A stretch of DNA of 64,000 nt from Macrostomum hystrix (GCA_950097015.1 CATNEN010000001.1:12980001-13044000); one strand, 5' to 3'. Numbered from the stretch's first letter, positions 32,246 through 43,862 are shown. Made by a program: numbers and translations. Notes: a model not told the origin generated them from the sequence alone.

Positions 32246-33552
32246 TTGCGTTTTAAATAAATATATTTGCTTATTTACAAATTCGGAGCCTATGTATCTA
32301 TCAATTCTAATTTCTGAGCTTAGATATCTATCGATTCTGAGCCTAGATAACTATCAATGCTGAGTCTAGATATCTATCAATGCAGAGCCTAGATAACTAT
32401 CAATGCTGAGCCTAGATATCTATCAATGCTGAGCCTAGATAACTATCAATGCTGAGCCTAGATAACTATCAATGCTGAGCCTGGATAACTATCAATGCTG
32501 AGCCTCGATATCTATAAAAATGTTGAGCCTAGATATCTATAAAAATGTTGAGCCTAGATATCTATCAATGCTGAGCCTAGATAACTATCAATGCTGAGCC
32601 TAGATATCTATAAATATGTTGAGCCTAGATATCTATAAAAATGTTGTGCCTAGGAATCAAATAATTCTGAGCCTAGATATCTATCAATGCTGAGCCTAGA
32701 TAACTATCAATGCTGAGCCTGGATATCTATCAATGCTGAGCCTCGATATCTATAAAACTGTTGAGCCTAGATATTTATCAATGCTGAGCCTAGATAACTA
32801 TCAATGCTGAGCCTAGATAACTATCAATGCTGTGCGTAGATATCTATAAAAATGTTAAGCCTAGGAATCTATCAGTTCTGAGCCTATATATCTATCAATT
32901 CTGAGCATAGATATCTATCCCTTTTGAGTCCAGATTTCTATCGATTCTGAGCCTGGATTTGTATTTATGCTATTCGGCCGTCATTGTTGTGCCTGGAATT
33001 CTTTTCACTTCGCTTCGCTCTGCTAGAAAAAAATAGCTGCCAAAAAGGCCGATCACTTGGAGCAATTCAGTTCTCAGATGTAGCCTTTTGGAGTATGCTG
33101 TGAATCTGCTATACTGATTGAAAAAAACTCAAAATGAAATTATAAAATCTCAGTGTTGAACAGATAACAGAAGCCAGCTCAGCCTGTGCACATTGGGCAG
33201 CAATTATCTCGCCAGTGGGGTTGACGCAGCTATTCACATTTGGGTGAGAAATTTTCTATCAGTACGCTCGCCTAACAAAACTGGCTCTGATGCAATCATT
33301 AAAATTGGCACTGGAGCCTCACTGTGCACAAGCTGAAAACAAGAATGCAATAGAAAAGCCTATTGAAAAAAGGTTTTTCGAATATTTAATCCCCTTGGCA
33401 ATGGAATTAAGCTTAATAAAAATACGTGTACCGATTCCGGCCCATTTGTGATCTTTTGGTGAAGGAATTGTGAAAATCGGTTGAGCCGTTCGGGAGCTAT
33501 TCGATTGCAAAAATAAAAGCAAGATTTTCATTTTTAGTATATAAGAAGAAGA
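32246..33552 (-). mobile_element. Non-autonomous Helitron family B, copy B1
   Basis: On the minus strand it starts at 33552 with TCTTCTTCTTATATACTAAA and continues with the GAACGGCTCAACCG block, the GTCAACCCCACTGGCGAG block (near 33208-33240) and a different 23-bp array (32285-32950). The 3' end is not visible; A2 begins at its left border. A partial second copy lies inverted at 52565-53300. Confidence 0.7.
32285..32950. repeat. 23-bp minisatellite (GAGCCTAGATAACTATCAATGCT)n
   Basis: About 28 units with ATCTATAAAAATGTT variants. Unrelated in sequence to the 23-bp array of family A despite the equal period. Also present, shorter, at 53155-53295 (inverted). Confidence 0.95.
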
Positions 33553-33595
33553 CTAGCCATTTTGCACCCGCTTCGCGGGCCTCTTCGATTAACGC
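33553..33595 (-). mobile_element. Helitron 3' terminus, second type
   Basis: Minus strand: GAGGCCCGCGAAGCGGG hairpin, TGCAAAATGGCTAG. The stem CCCGC/GCGGG with a GAA loop is perfect. It abuts the TC start of B1 with no gap. The element it ends would lie to the right (33.6 kb onward), but nothing there is recognised. Confidence 0.75.
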
Positions 33596-34411
33596 AAAAG
33601 ATTCAATTTATTTATAGCAGTCTCGCCAGTTTGAAAAGTTTGTTTTTTTCTAAATTTTGGATGCCTAAAAGGATCGCTAGACAGCATACTCGTACACTCT
33701 GTTAGCACACAAGATCGAGTATTCGCCACTGTACAATCAATTAGAGTGCATTATCTAACCGGTTAAAACCGTTTAAAACCTCTTTAAGACTGTCCTATGC
33801 CCTGTCAGAAATAGACTCTAACCCAATATTATTTTTCTTACTATTATCTGCTCTACCGCAATAGACTCTAACCGTAGGGTAATAGTGATAGCATTAGAAG
33901 ACCAATTTGGAGAGCAGCTTAATTGGCACAAATTATACGACTTGAGCATTTGTAGACTTCAATCAAATGGACTACGGATCGCCTTGCTTGCCGTCAGATC
34001 AGCTGTCAGATCAATTGATCAACTAATCTGTGCTGTGCGGGCTGAAGCGAACAGCGGCTTTGGGGGGTGGCGGCGTCGGCCCCACTTTTATTTGTGCGCT
34101 CACGCTCTCTTGTGAGTGCTGCGTGAGCGCTCTGGCTCGTAAATTTTTTTCTGTATTGCCTTTATTCCGTTGCTTCGTGACTTCCTTTTTAATCCTTCCT
34201 TCGGTACGCCCCAAATCCTAAAATATATTCGCTATCGCAGGACTCGTTCGTCCGCTGCCTTTGTCGCCACGCCTGTGCCTTCCCTCTTGTTGCGTTTGGC
34301 CCTGTTAGCTAAACATATTTTTAATAGCGTCGAGAGAGTAAAAGAATAGTACGAGTATAACTAATTTTGATATTGACATTTTTAAAGACTGTAAAACCTT
34401 ATTCGTTTGCA
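33596..34411. other. No gene recognised
   Basis: AT-rich, then a pyrimidine-rich, GC-richer stretch (34030-34300) before the Helitron pseudogene. No ORF has recognisable features. The latter part might be the lead-in intron or leader of the pseudogene at 34412. Confidence 0.4.
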
Positions 34412-37190
34412 GATTCGTTGTACCGTACAATGCGCATCTGCTGCGGCGATTTCGGTGCCACCTAAACGTCGAGATCTGTGCCACGGTCCGGGCAATCAAA
34501 TATGTAGTTAAATATTTACACAAGGGATCTGATATGGCTACGGTTGAGCTTACTCCAGACCAGCGAGAAGAAATCAAATGGAATGAAATTGCTGCTTACG
34601 TGCTAACTCGGTATCTGGGCCCGCATGAATGAGTTCAAATAATTCTTGGAATGAGTGTTCATAGCCGCTATCCACAAGTTGTTTAGCTGTGCGTTCATCT
34701 CCCTGGAAAAAACCGAGTTATCTTCTTTAAGGCAACAGCTGCAATTCAAGCAGCAAGGCCACCACGCAGCATGTTAACAGCTTTTTTTTACTTTGTCGCA
34801 AAGATGACTTCGCTCGCACTCTTTGGTACACCGAAGTGCCTCGCTATTATGTCTGTCAAGCGGACCGAAAGGAATGGCAAAGAACCAAGATTGGAGCACC
34901 CGTGGATGGTTATGATGGCGTTCGTCAGCGGGATACCATTGGCCGCATGTACAATGTCAGCCCGAGAGCTCGAGATGTATTTTTTCTACGACTAGCATCG
35001 CTGCGTATTCGGGGACCAGTCAGCTATGAATCTCAGCGAACAGTAGATGGAATTCTGTATACGGATTTCTTTGAGGCTTGCAAAGCTCTTGGCATGCTGG
35101 AAGATGATAACCGTTTCCGTCTCTGCATGGAAGAGGCTGAGCAAACTCAGATGCCAGCTGCTCTTCGAAGTCTCTTCTCTGTAATTCTGATCCACGGCAA
35201 CCCTACAGATGTACAAAACTTGTGGTCTCGCTTTCAGATCTCTATGGGTGAGGACTTTGCTCATCACGAGTCATCAGATGCAGCCTGGGTAGTGCATCGT
35301 GTTCTGCAAGATCTGGCCTTACGGTTGAAGCTCATGGGTGGTGTTTTTCTCAATTCGGTTTGCCAGAACCACTTTGAAATGCCGAACAGGAGGCTGAATT
35401 CGACCCAAATCAGCTTAGCACGTTTGTTGAGCAGCGAGAGCACCAGCTGACCGACGAGCAGCAATCAATCTACAATGCAGTGTTGGCCAGTTTGGAGAAC
35501 GGAGGAGGTTTGCACTTCATTGACTCACCAGGAGGAACTGGAAAGAGCTTTCTCCTGGAGCTTCTCCTTGCTTTTGTGCGATCGCGTGGCGAAGTTGCTT
35601 TCGCGGTTGCAACCACGGGCATTGCGGCAACTCTACTCCCCGGCGGCCGAACTGCTCACTCGGCATTCAAAATCCCTCCCTCAGGGATCCCTCCCTCCCT
35701 CCCTTTTGAATGACAACTGCATGCATTGCGACATAAAAAATACAGAGCGCTCGAGCCAAAAATTTGCGAAGCACCCGACTTGTTGTATGGGATGAAGTAG
35801 CAATGGTGCATAGAAAGATTCTGGAAACGGTCGAGCGCAGTTTGAGAGACATTATTGCTGACCAGCCATTTGGGGGGCTGACTTTTGTCATTTCAGGCGA
35901 TTTTCGGCAGCTACTGCCTGTAATTTAGGGCGGTACATCTGCGAACGCAATCCAAGCCTGCATTAATCGGATTCCCCTTTGGGGCAGCTTTAAGCAGCAT
36001 CGGCTAACCCGCAACTTGCGGCTTAAAGCAGACGCCAACTCTGAAGCCTTGCGCTACGCAGAATTTTTGCTGCAGGTGAGCTTCTCATTTTCAAATTATG
36101 GCACATGAAAATTCCATTTATATAAACTTTTCATAAATTCTTAAATTTCGTGCGTAGATATACATTGTATCATCCACACGCAAACTTTTTCCTTGCCGCT
36201 CCTGCGCACCAGAAGTGAGTGTCTAATGAAATGCGATTCAATACGAATTGCTGCCTTGATTTCGCTTTGAAGAAAGAGAGAAGGAAATCATTGCGTAGGT
36301 GATTCAGCTGTCAGTGGAATGGTACAGGGAAAGGGCGATAGAACATCAGTGCAGATCAACAACATTCGAAATTAGTACTTAATTAACTTCGCTTTACATT
36401 TTATCCAAATCGCTGTCTGGAAGATCAAAATATTTTACGGAAACGTGACTCAAAAAGTCTACTTCAAAACTAAATAAAAATGTCTAATTTAAATGCACTC
36501 TTAGGTTGGTGAGGGACGGCTAAAGCAGGATGATCAAGGCAATGTGGAACTACCATCCGAGATATGTATGCCTAAGGGAGCCGACACGATGCAACTGATT
36601 CAATATGGTTTTCCTAGCTTTGACGATGAACTGTTTGAGTCAAGAGCAATTCTGGCGCCTCACAATCGAACGGTGAACGATATCAACACTCAATTCCTGG
36701 CCATTTTTCCTGGAAAGGCTGTCGAATACCTTTCAATTGACAGCATCCCGGATGACGAAGAAGCTGCGATTCAGTTTACTGTGGAGGCGCTAAACAGCTT
36801 AGAAGCACACTCACTCCCGCCGCACCGACTGGAACTTAAAGTTGGAATCCCTATCATGCTTCTGAGAAATCTAGATGCCCCACGACTATGTAACGGGACG
36901 AGATTGATCGTTACGAAGCTCGAAAAGAACGTTCTGGTAGCTAGAGTCGCGTCTGGAGCATTCAAAGGCGAACCGGTACTTCTACCGAGAATCCCATTGA
37001 CGCCGAATTCTGAGGATTTGCCGGTAAAGTTCCGCAGACTGCAGTTTCCCATTCGGCTGTGTTTCGCCATCACGATTCACAAGAGCCAAGGCCAGAGCCT
37101 CGATTCCTTTGGCGTTCATTTGGGCCAAGCGTGTTTTCAACACGGGCAATTATATGTTGCGCACGTGACCCTAGGCATGTTCGTATTCTT
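34412..37190 (+). pseudogene. Helitron Rep C-terminus and helicase, degenerate third copy
   Basis: After an acceptor 'cgtttgcag' (34405-34411) the reading gives VEICATVRAIKYVVKYLHKG (two-tyrosine Rep motif), then stops at about 34630 and 34685 and a frame change near 34785. An open stretch (34836-35420) follows, with the Walker A SPGGTGKS at about 35527-35550. A frame change near 35690 precedes VVWDEVAMVH (Walker B) and SGDFRQLLPVI, followed by a stop. Intron 36076-36503 (GTGAGC...TTAG) is retained. The last exon reads FAITIHKSQGQSL and GQLYVA but lacks the following LSR. It clearly descends from a full element but cannot encode a working protein. Two introns of the intact copy are absent. 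Confidence 0.88.
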
Positions 37191-37273
37191 CACGGTCAGC
37201 GAACATAGAATATTGTTGTACAATAAGTATTTTCCACCGCGTTTACTTTCCCATGTTTACTTTACTTTCTCAT

Positions 37274-37912
37274 AATTATATGATGCCTGTAGAACACTTT
37301 TGAAACAGACTTGCTTCGTTATAAGAGAAATGTACGGCCAGATATCTTCAAAATTGAAAGTACAAGACGAAGGATCGATTGCAGTAGCACACACTCCTGG
37401 TTGATGTGATCCCCAATTTAATTATTATCTCTGCGGGAAAAATCTATACATTGCAGTTTTTTTTAATCCAGTTTAAAAAAATATAAATGATTAATCGGCA
37501 GTACTTCGCTGTAGGTTCTGGTCTTATTAAACCACAGAAGAACGTAAGTGTTCTCCAATTTCTCTATGCAGAATTGCATTGGCTTGACTCGTGGACGCTT
37601 TGATGGATTCATTCATTGGCTTGGCTTTGTAAATGAGCAAATTATATATATTGACTATAGCAGACGATTGGTAAAATAAGTTAGGAAATGCCAATGGCAA
37701 TTAGAATAGGCTATATTATATTCTGCAGGTACTTGACAGTTGAAATAAAATTAATAAACTTTTCAGTTGTCTGTCTCCCTTGGCCTTTGGCTTGCAAACT
37801 TTGCAAAGAAAAGCAAGCGTAAAAACATTTAAAATCTTTCCAGGCTTATACACTTAAACACATACTTTCAAATTTTACTTGTTTCTGCATTCGAAAAGTG
37901 TAATCCCGTCTA
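37274..37912. other. No gene recognised
   Basis: AT-rich sequence downstream of the Helitron pseudogene with nothing identifiable. Confidence 0.4.
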
Positions 37913-38135
37913 GACAAGTTAGGTAGCCGCTCAGAGCCCAAGTTGGCACCGAATAGACAATCTCGGGGGACTCAACCGGAATCTATAGAGCATCGCCAGG
38001 CCTTTCGAACGACACCAAAATCAGTTCCTGGGGACCTCGGGAACTGTCTCGAATCGGCCCGAGAAGGATGTAGGAAGCATTGACTTTATGGAAAGTCAAG
38101 GACATTGACTGATAACAAGTCAAACTCATGAAATT
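37913..38135. repeat. 223-bp direct repeat, left copy
   Basis: Identical to 38297-38519 except about two substitutions. Contains an inverted repeat CAGTTCCTG/CGGGAACTG around GGGACCT, a CTCG...CGAG inverted pair next to it, and GACTTTATGGAAAGTC. No TG...CA ends and no flanking target duplication are visible. Confidence 0.85.
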
Positions 38136-38296
38136 CTAAAAATAGCCACAACTTTCTGTCCCGACCATCTAGAGGTGCCGGACTGGCGCCTCTAGACTCA
38201 GGGCGTCAACCTCTAGTCGAGAAATATCATTTCCAACATTGCCCGCCAATGACTGAAATTTCGATTTGGTCAATTTTCGAATAAGTATTGCTCTTT

Positions 38297-38519
38297 GACA
38301 AGTTAGGTAGCCGCTCAGAGCCCAAGTTGGCACCCAATAGACAATCTCGGGGGACTCAACCGGAATCTATAGAGCATCGCCAGGCCTTTCGAACGACACC
38401 AAAATCAGTTCCCGGGGACCTCGGGAACTGTCTCGAATCGGCCCGAGAAGGATGTAGGAAGCATTGACTTTATGGAAAGTCAAGGACATTGACTGATAAC
38501 AAGTCAAACTCATGAAATT
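38297..38519. repeat. 223-bp direct repeat, right copy
   Basis: Second copy, 384 bp from the first. Here the hairpin is perfect (CAGTTCCCG, GGGACCT loop, CGGGAACTG). The 161-bp spacer (38136-38296) has its own inverted word, TCTAGAGGTGCC/GGCGCCTCTAGA. Confidence 0.85.
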
Positions 38520-39970
38520 AACTGGAAGTTGAGGCAAATTCGTCCTAAACTTTAGGCGGCGTTTAATGGTCGCTTATCGCGCTCAGGGGCCTATGTAAGT
38601 CTGGTCATGCGACTTGGTCATTTGAGCAACTGTGAATTTATGAAGTACTGGCGACTTGATCCATAGTCTGCGGAACGCGCACCCGCGTATGAGCATCGCA
38701 CCGCTAGTTCATTTATCTGGACATTATGAGTCATAGAAAAATAAACAAAGTTCACGTAAGAAACAGTCGTAAAGTCGTAAGTCGTAAGTCGTAAGTTGGA
38801 CGACTTACGACTTAGACCATAACACTAATGGTGCAGATTGTAAGACACTGCACAGGCTGCTCAGAGTAAACAAATCATGTGTCAGTGTTAGATCATTTAA
38901 AAATTCATCCTGTAATATTCTTAGGTACTTATTTTTAATGTACGACTCTTTGTATTATAATTGATTACGATTGTATTGTTATTAATTTGTTTTACCGATG
39001 ATTTTAATATAAATAAATAAATGAAGTCAATCGATAAGAGTTCGAGATGATTCGGCAGTTAGCACTAAGGTTCGAAGATCACAAGATTTGAACGCGGCCT
39101 TCGATATGCTCTTTTATTACAATCCCATGCGAAAGTACAGTTACAATATTCGTGACTTGTTGACAAAATCAATTTGCATTGGCTGCAATAAACTAACTGC
39201 ATAGCCCATACTCCGGAAGGTGACTGGTACGCCGGCGATTTCCGGCGTACCAAATGAGTTATCCGAAAAATTGGCGTACCACTATTGGCGTACCACCGAT
39301 TCGAAAAAGCATTTGGCTTTGGCGGACGACCAAGCTGAAGTTGAATTGGCGTACCACTTTTAGCGTTGGCACACCATTGGCACACCAGGCAAAAATTGTT
39401 GCCAGAGTAAAAACTTTTTGTAATTTTGCGTAAAATAAGACATACAAGATACGACTACACCACACGACAATGAATTTTACGTAAAAAATGCATATATTTT
39501 TTCCTGCAATGTATAACTTGATTAATCATTTCATAAATATATAATTGAAATAATTAAGCCGGGTATTTTAAGTAAATAAATTTCTGCGCGCTAATTATAT
39601 TTGTTATTTTTGTTGAAGTTTATATTTGTTAAAGCTTGTCCGCCATATTTTTTACCGTTTTCAAAGTCGAAATGCTCGGCTTTCGGGGCTTATTTCGTAG
39701 GTGAGGATCATAAGGAGGCATCAGTCGATCAATCACAGATTTTTAGTGCCGCAACGTTACACTGAGGGACCCCCACGTCTTTCTTTTTGCGTACCACTGG
39801 CGTACTACATTACACCATCCGGACTATGGTGCATAGCTTACTTAAGAACACGCTGCATCGAGCACTCTTTCCGATTTCCTACAGACTTGTACAACAAAGT
39901 AAAAAAGGCAGCACAGAATGAACTTGCAGCACATGAATGATTGAATAAATGAATGCAGCACAATGCAATA
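38520..39970. other. No gene; palindrome at 38779-38813
   Basis: AAGTCGTAAGTCGT (38779-38792) and ACGACTTACGACTT (38800-38813) form a perfect 14-bp stem with a 7-nt loop. Around 39230-39370 'ggcgtaccac' recurs several times. Short ORFs here have no recognisable product. Confidence 0.5.
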
Positions 39971-39974
39971 AAAT

Positions 39975-40432
39975 GAATTGGACATATATCATGCTCTATG
40001 CTTTATGTTATATTCTACTTGCCTCAAAAACCACTGGGCAAGTGCCTTAAAGGTGGAAACTATGCCCAAATTTTAAATGTAGCAGAGAAAATCAATTTTA
40101 AGTTTTTTAAAATATTGCCTAGCTAAATGAATTGACATATTTCATGCTCTATGCTCTATGTTATATTCTACTTGCCTTAAAAACCAATGGGCAAGTGCCT
40201 TGAAAGTGGAAAGTATGCCCAAATTTTAAATGTAGCAGAGAAAATCAATTTTAAGTTTTTTAATATTGCCTAGCTAAATGAATTGACATATTTCATGCTC
40301 TATGCTCTATGTCATATTCTACCTGCCTCAAAAACCAATGGGCAAGTGCCTTAATAGTGAAAAGTATGCCCAAATTTTAAATGTAGCAGAGAAAATCAAT
40401 TTTATGTTTTTTTAATATTGCCTAGCTAAAAT
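39975..40432. repeat. ~150-bp tandem repeat, three copies
   Basis: Units starting 'aatgaattgacatat' at about 39975, 40127 and 40277 share 'catgctctatg', 'gggcaagtgcctt' and 'gcccaaattttaaatgtagc', and end before 'gcctagctaaa'. Divergence is a few per cent. No coding signal. Confidence 0.9.
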
Positions 40433-40969
40433 AATATTGTGATTTTCAAAGGTATATTCATTGTTAAAGCTGAAGATTTGGAAAATGGAACTTTGACTTT
40501 TGGCAATTAAAAGTTAAAGTACATAGTTTACATTGTGTTGTGTAGTGTGTTGTAGTAAGTTTGGAATAGTCTAATTAAGAGGTCCAAAATCCTTTGGAGG
40601 CAGTTTTCAAATCCTGCAGTTCACATTATTTTGTCATCTCCTTTCTGATGCCAATCTGGTCACAGATAACATTGGCCATATGGGGATTTTAATTGTTCAT
40701 GGCCCATAGCTCTAAAATGCAAGGGTGGTAGCAAAAAATAGATCTAAAATTTGCCTTTCAAATATATTGGCTCGGGAACTGCCTGTACTCCACAAATGCA
40801 CATTAGTGATAATGACCAGTGAAACGTCAATCCCTATTCCAGCCATTTCCGTATGAGTCAATCAAAATTGATTGATATGCTTGATAAATTATTTGTATAC
40901 TTAAAATATTGTTTGTATTTATATGCAAAAGTTTCAGCAATTTACCAATTCAACTAACTTTCAGCGAAA
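40433..40969. other. Upstream region of the gene at 40970
   Basis: AT-rich; nothing recognised. No clear TATA box can be tied to the ATG at 40970. Confidence 0.3.
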
Positions 40970-42059
40970 ATGGCTCAAATCCTAGACATACTAAGGGTAG
41001 GTCCATTACCCTTGGATAGGATAATGGATAAGCCAATTGTGCCAATGGTTACATGTCCTGCACCAGGATCGGCGTGTTTTGTTACAGCCAAGGCCAAGGA
41101 TTGTGTACGAAGTCTCTGTCCCTGCTTGAGAATTGTTAATGCTGCCGGATCGACAGGCAAAAGTATGGCGTATACGTCAGGGGACGCTGTAAGTCTGAAG
41201 TTGTAATCCTTAGACTTTTGTAAGCCTAAGGACTTTTCTTAGTCTTAAAAAGTGGAACTTGTACTTTTAGCAAATAAAGTGGAACTTGGACTTTTGGCAA
41301 ATGAAGTGGAACTTGGACTTTTGGCAAATAAAGTGGAACTTGTACTTGAACTTGAACTTGGTTAAGTTAAAGCCTTAACTTTGACTTGCCTTTCTCCTTC
41401 AGATACTGCAGTACTTTCCGGATCAAGCATACTGCCTGTATCGGCACGGAGTGGGTAGTTGTAAACAATTGCTCAGAGCCTTGGGCAGGCCTGCCGCCCC
41501 AGCCGCCCCTGCCGCCCCTGCCGCTCCTGCCGTGCAAGCCAATGCCCCAACGCCTGCTGCAATGGCGTCTGGGGCACTGAATCAAGCACTTAATGTGTTT
41601 ACTCTTGCAGCCGGAGAACACTTCGGCGGACTCCTTCCGCCATTATCACAGCCGGTAGCAGAAATGCTACGGGCTGTGATAATGTGTCTCGAAAGGCGGG
41701 ACTCTAAACGGCTCCTTTGTCTGGCAAAGGCCACTGCCGAGGTAACGGCGCTGGCAATTGGTGCAGCTGCTGCATCAGTTGACCTCGCGGAGGCCCCTCC
41801 TCATCCCGCCAACGCCGATCCCGCCGACGCCGATCCCGCCGACGCCGATCCGGCCGATCCCGCCGACGCCGATCCGGTCGATCCCGCCGTTCCCGCCGCC
41901 ATACCACCGGACCAGTTTGGCGGGGCCGGTCCCGGCCCGTCGGCGGTAGCGGAGGACGAGGAGGAAGAAGAAGAAGAAGAGCAGCAGCCGAGGGCCAAGA
42001 GGCAATGTGTGAAAAAGGCTGCCCCTAAGAAGGCTGGCCGAAGGAAGCGACGTCGCTAA
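40970..42059 (+). CDS. Two-exon gene, unrecognised protein with acidic and basic tail
   Basis: Exon 1 (40970-41188) ends SYT-type ...MAYTSGDA before GTAAGT. Exon 2 starts at 41403 after 'tttctccttcag', continues in frame (ILQYFPDQAYCLYRHGVG) and ends at 42059, giving 291 aa. The N-terminal 110 residues contain conserved-looking hydrophobic and Cys residues. Then come an Ala/Pro linker, a helical Ala/Leu-rich block (about 140-200), an Asp-Pro-Ala repeat (NADPADADPADADPAD), a run of about ten acidic residues, and a Lys/Arg-rich C-terminus (RAKRQC...GRRKRRR) that looks like a nuclear localisation signal. I cannot assign a family. The intact frame across a canonical intron, amid decayed elements, argues it is a real, possibly nuclear, protein. 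Intron 41189-41402 carries a short 'gtggaacttg' repeat. Confidence 0.55.
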
Positions 42060-42281
42060 ACTATTTATATATTTTTTTGTATTATCTGGCGCCTTTTCCT
42101 TTTGCGACAATACGCATTTATTATTATTTTATTATTTTATTTTTTTATACCATAAATCTAGCCAGTCTATGGACCAGGAGGGAGCCCAGCCTGTGTGGCG
42201 TCCTTAGTAACCGGCCCCTGGAAACAGCATCTGGCATTCCAGCATAAGTCAACTTTTTATATATTGTTGTAGACTTTGACC

Positions 42282-43079
42282 ATGCCACCTGGTGTGCTGC
42301 TCAGCCAGGCCAAGAAGTGGTCGGAACTGCGTCTCGTCGTGGAGGGGACAACGGTAAGCAGTTGATTAAATTACTTTCTTGATGCCAGCAAGAAAGAAAA
42401 AAAGCACGCAACCCCGGACACAAGTGGCCAAAAGAGGGGAAGCGTCAGATCGCACGCCGCGCAGCCTGCCCCGCAAAAAGGCCGCCCTGCCCGCCCTGTC
42501 CGGTACCCCCGCGAAAGTCAGCAGGCCGTCCAGGTAACTGGTGGTGCGCACCTGGCTGCGCCTGCGCAGACCCGGCAGCGTCAGCAGCAGGACGTCCTGC
42601 AGCGGCTCTGGGCAGCAGGACTCGGCGCGAATCACATGCCCGGCCAGCGCAGGTGTCGCTGACGCAGCAGGTCGGAGGGCCACGACAGGTGCACCCGGTC
42701 TCGCCGCTTGGGCCGCCGCGGACGCGCAGCGTCGAGCTGTCCCGCAAACGCCTCGGTCATCGTCCAGATCTCGGCGTTATTGATGCCATAAGACGCATAA
42801 CACATGATTGTCGGGTGCAGTCTGTGCAGCTTTCTGCGGGGCACGATGGAAGGACATTTCAATGTTAATGCGTGCAGATAGAGTACTTGGAATATGCTTC
42901 ATAAATGTTTTCCATCATCACTTTTGCCCTTTCAGCTCGTCTATCACTTGGTGGGCCAAGTGGGAGCAGGAGTTTGTGCTAGCCAGTTCTCGCAGATTAT
43001 TTACGACTCATTCTGTGAGCAAGCCTTCCAGAGCAGCCAGAACAGCCAGACAGGTTCATCAATGAACCCCAACGAGTGA
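42282..43079 (+). CDS. Possible small two-exon gene
   Basis: Exon 1 (42282-42353, MPPGVLLSQAKKWSELRLVV...) ends in GTAAGC, and exon 2 (42936-43079) follows 'gccctttcag' in frame (LVYHLVGQVGAGVCASQFSQ), giving 71 aa. The intron contains an antisense LINE fragment. The product is unknown. It may instead be further exons of the upstream gene or a chance ORF pair. Confidence 0.3.
42366..42862 (-). pseudogene. LINE reverse-transcriptase C-terminal fragment
   Basis: In two frames on the minus strand the product reads YGINNAEIWTMTEAFAGQLD, then SWPSDLLRQRHLRWPG, then HVIRAESCCPEPLQDVLLLT and RRRSQVRTTSYLDGLL. This is the pattern of the region after the RT domain in non-LTR elements of the 'YGSETWTLT...RRLRWFGH...P...W..P' type. 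The frame change and missing RT core make it a remnant. It lies entirely within the intron of the possible gene above. Confidence 0.7.
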
Positions 43080-43730
43080 ACCTGCAGAACTGAAAGCACA
43101 GAAGCTGACAATTTTTTACTTGTGTTGAGCATTTCTAGGAGCACAATGCTTCATAGCTGAGTCCTTCCACTGCTGCATAAAACAGTTATTGATAGTCTCG
43201 AATACTCTATGCAAATTTAATATTGCTATTAAAGAAGTATTTTAACCTATTTTAAGGGTCTAGGAGTATTCAAAGTGGTTTAACCCATTCGAAGTGGGTT
43301 TAAGAGTATTCAAAGTGTATTTTTAGTGTATTTTTGTGCAAAAGTGTATTTTTAACAATTGAAGGCTGAAAATAGTATCTATTATATGTTTAAAACATCT
43401 GCAATTTGCTGGCAGGCATCTCGAACTTGTTGTTGTATTATTGCCCTCTATAAAAAAATATATTTCTGTTGATGCATTGATGCTTAGTTGATGCAATGTA
43501 AATGAACCCTCTTAGGAAGCAAGACTAATTACTATACAAATAAGACACAAGAAGCAGTTGAATGCTCATACCGCCACCCATTGGCAATCTTTGTTATGTT
43601 GGTCCAAATACTCAGATTTCAATGCGATTCTTTGTGGTTCGCATTTCTTCATTCATTTTTGCTTTTGTTTACTTGTGTTTGTAACAGTAGTTGGTTGGGC
43701 ATTTTCTCCCTGTATTTCCTTCGAATTTGA
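43080..43730. other. No gene recognised
   Basis: AT-rich; short 'agtgtatttt' repeats around 43260-43350. Nothing else noted. Confidence 0.4.
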
Positions 43731-43734
43731 TAGA

Positions 43735-43862
43735 CAAATAGCCAGATAAATAGACATACAGAGAGATAGACATACAGACAGATAGACAGACACACAGATA
43801 GACAGACAAGTAGACATGCAAATATAGAGACAGAGAGACAGATATATAGACAGATAGAGAGG
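43735..43862. repeat. GACA/GATA microsatellite
   Basis: Runs of AGACAGATAGACAGACA and related words. They open several antisense frames that have no other support. Confidence 0.95.

Noticed and set aside
33319-33531. ORF with SRTAQPIFTI-like text, repeated at 46484-46675
   Set aside because: It is a conserved non-coding 5' block of Helitrons (GAACGGCTCAACCG); indels between copies break the frame.
37913-38519. Hammerhead ribozyme (CTGATAA near the repeat end)
   Set aside because: The core requires CTGANGA and GAAA; the G is replaced by A and no matching stems were found.
37913-38519. LTR pair of a miniature retrotransposon
   Set aside because: No TG...CA ends, no PBS or purine tract, no target duplication; kept only as a repeat pair.
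39065-39465. Minus-strand ORFs with WCANAK/WYANSGTP words
   Set aside because: Arise from repeated 'ggcgtaccac' DNA words; no recognisable domain.
41704-42110. Antisense Arg- and Gly-rich ORFs
   Set aside because: Shadows of the Asp-Pro-Ala repeat and acidic run of the gene at 40970-42059.
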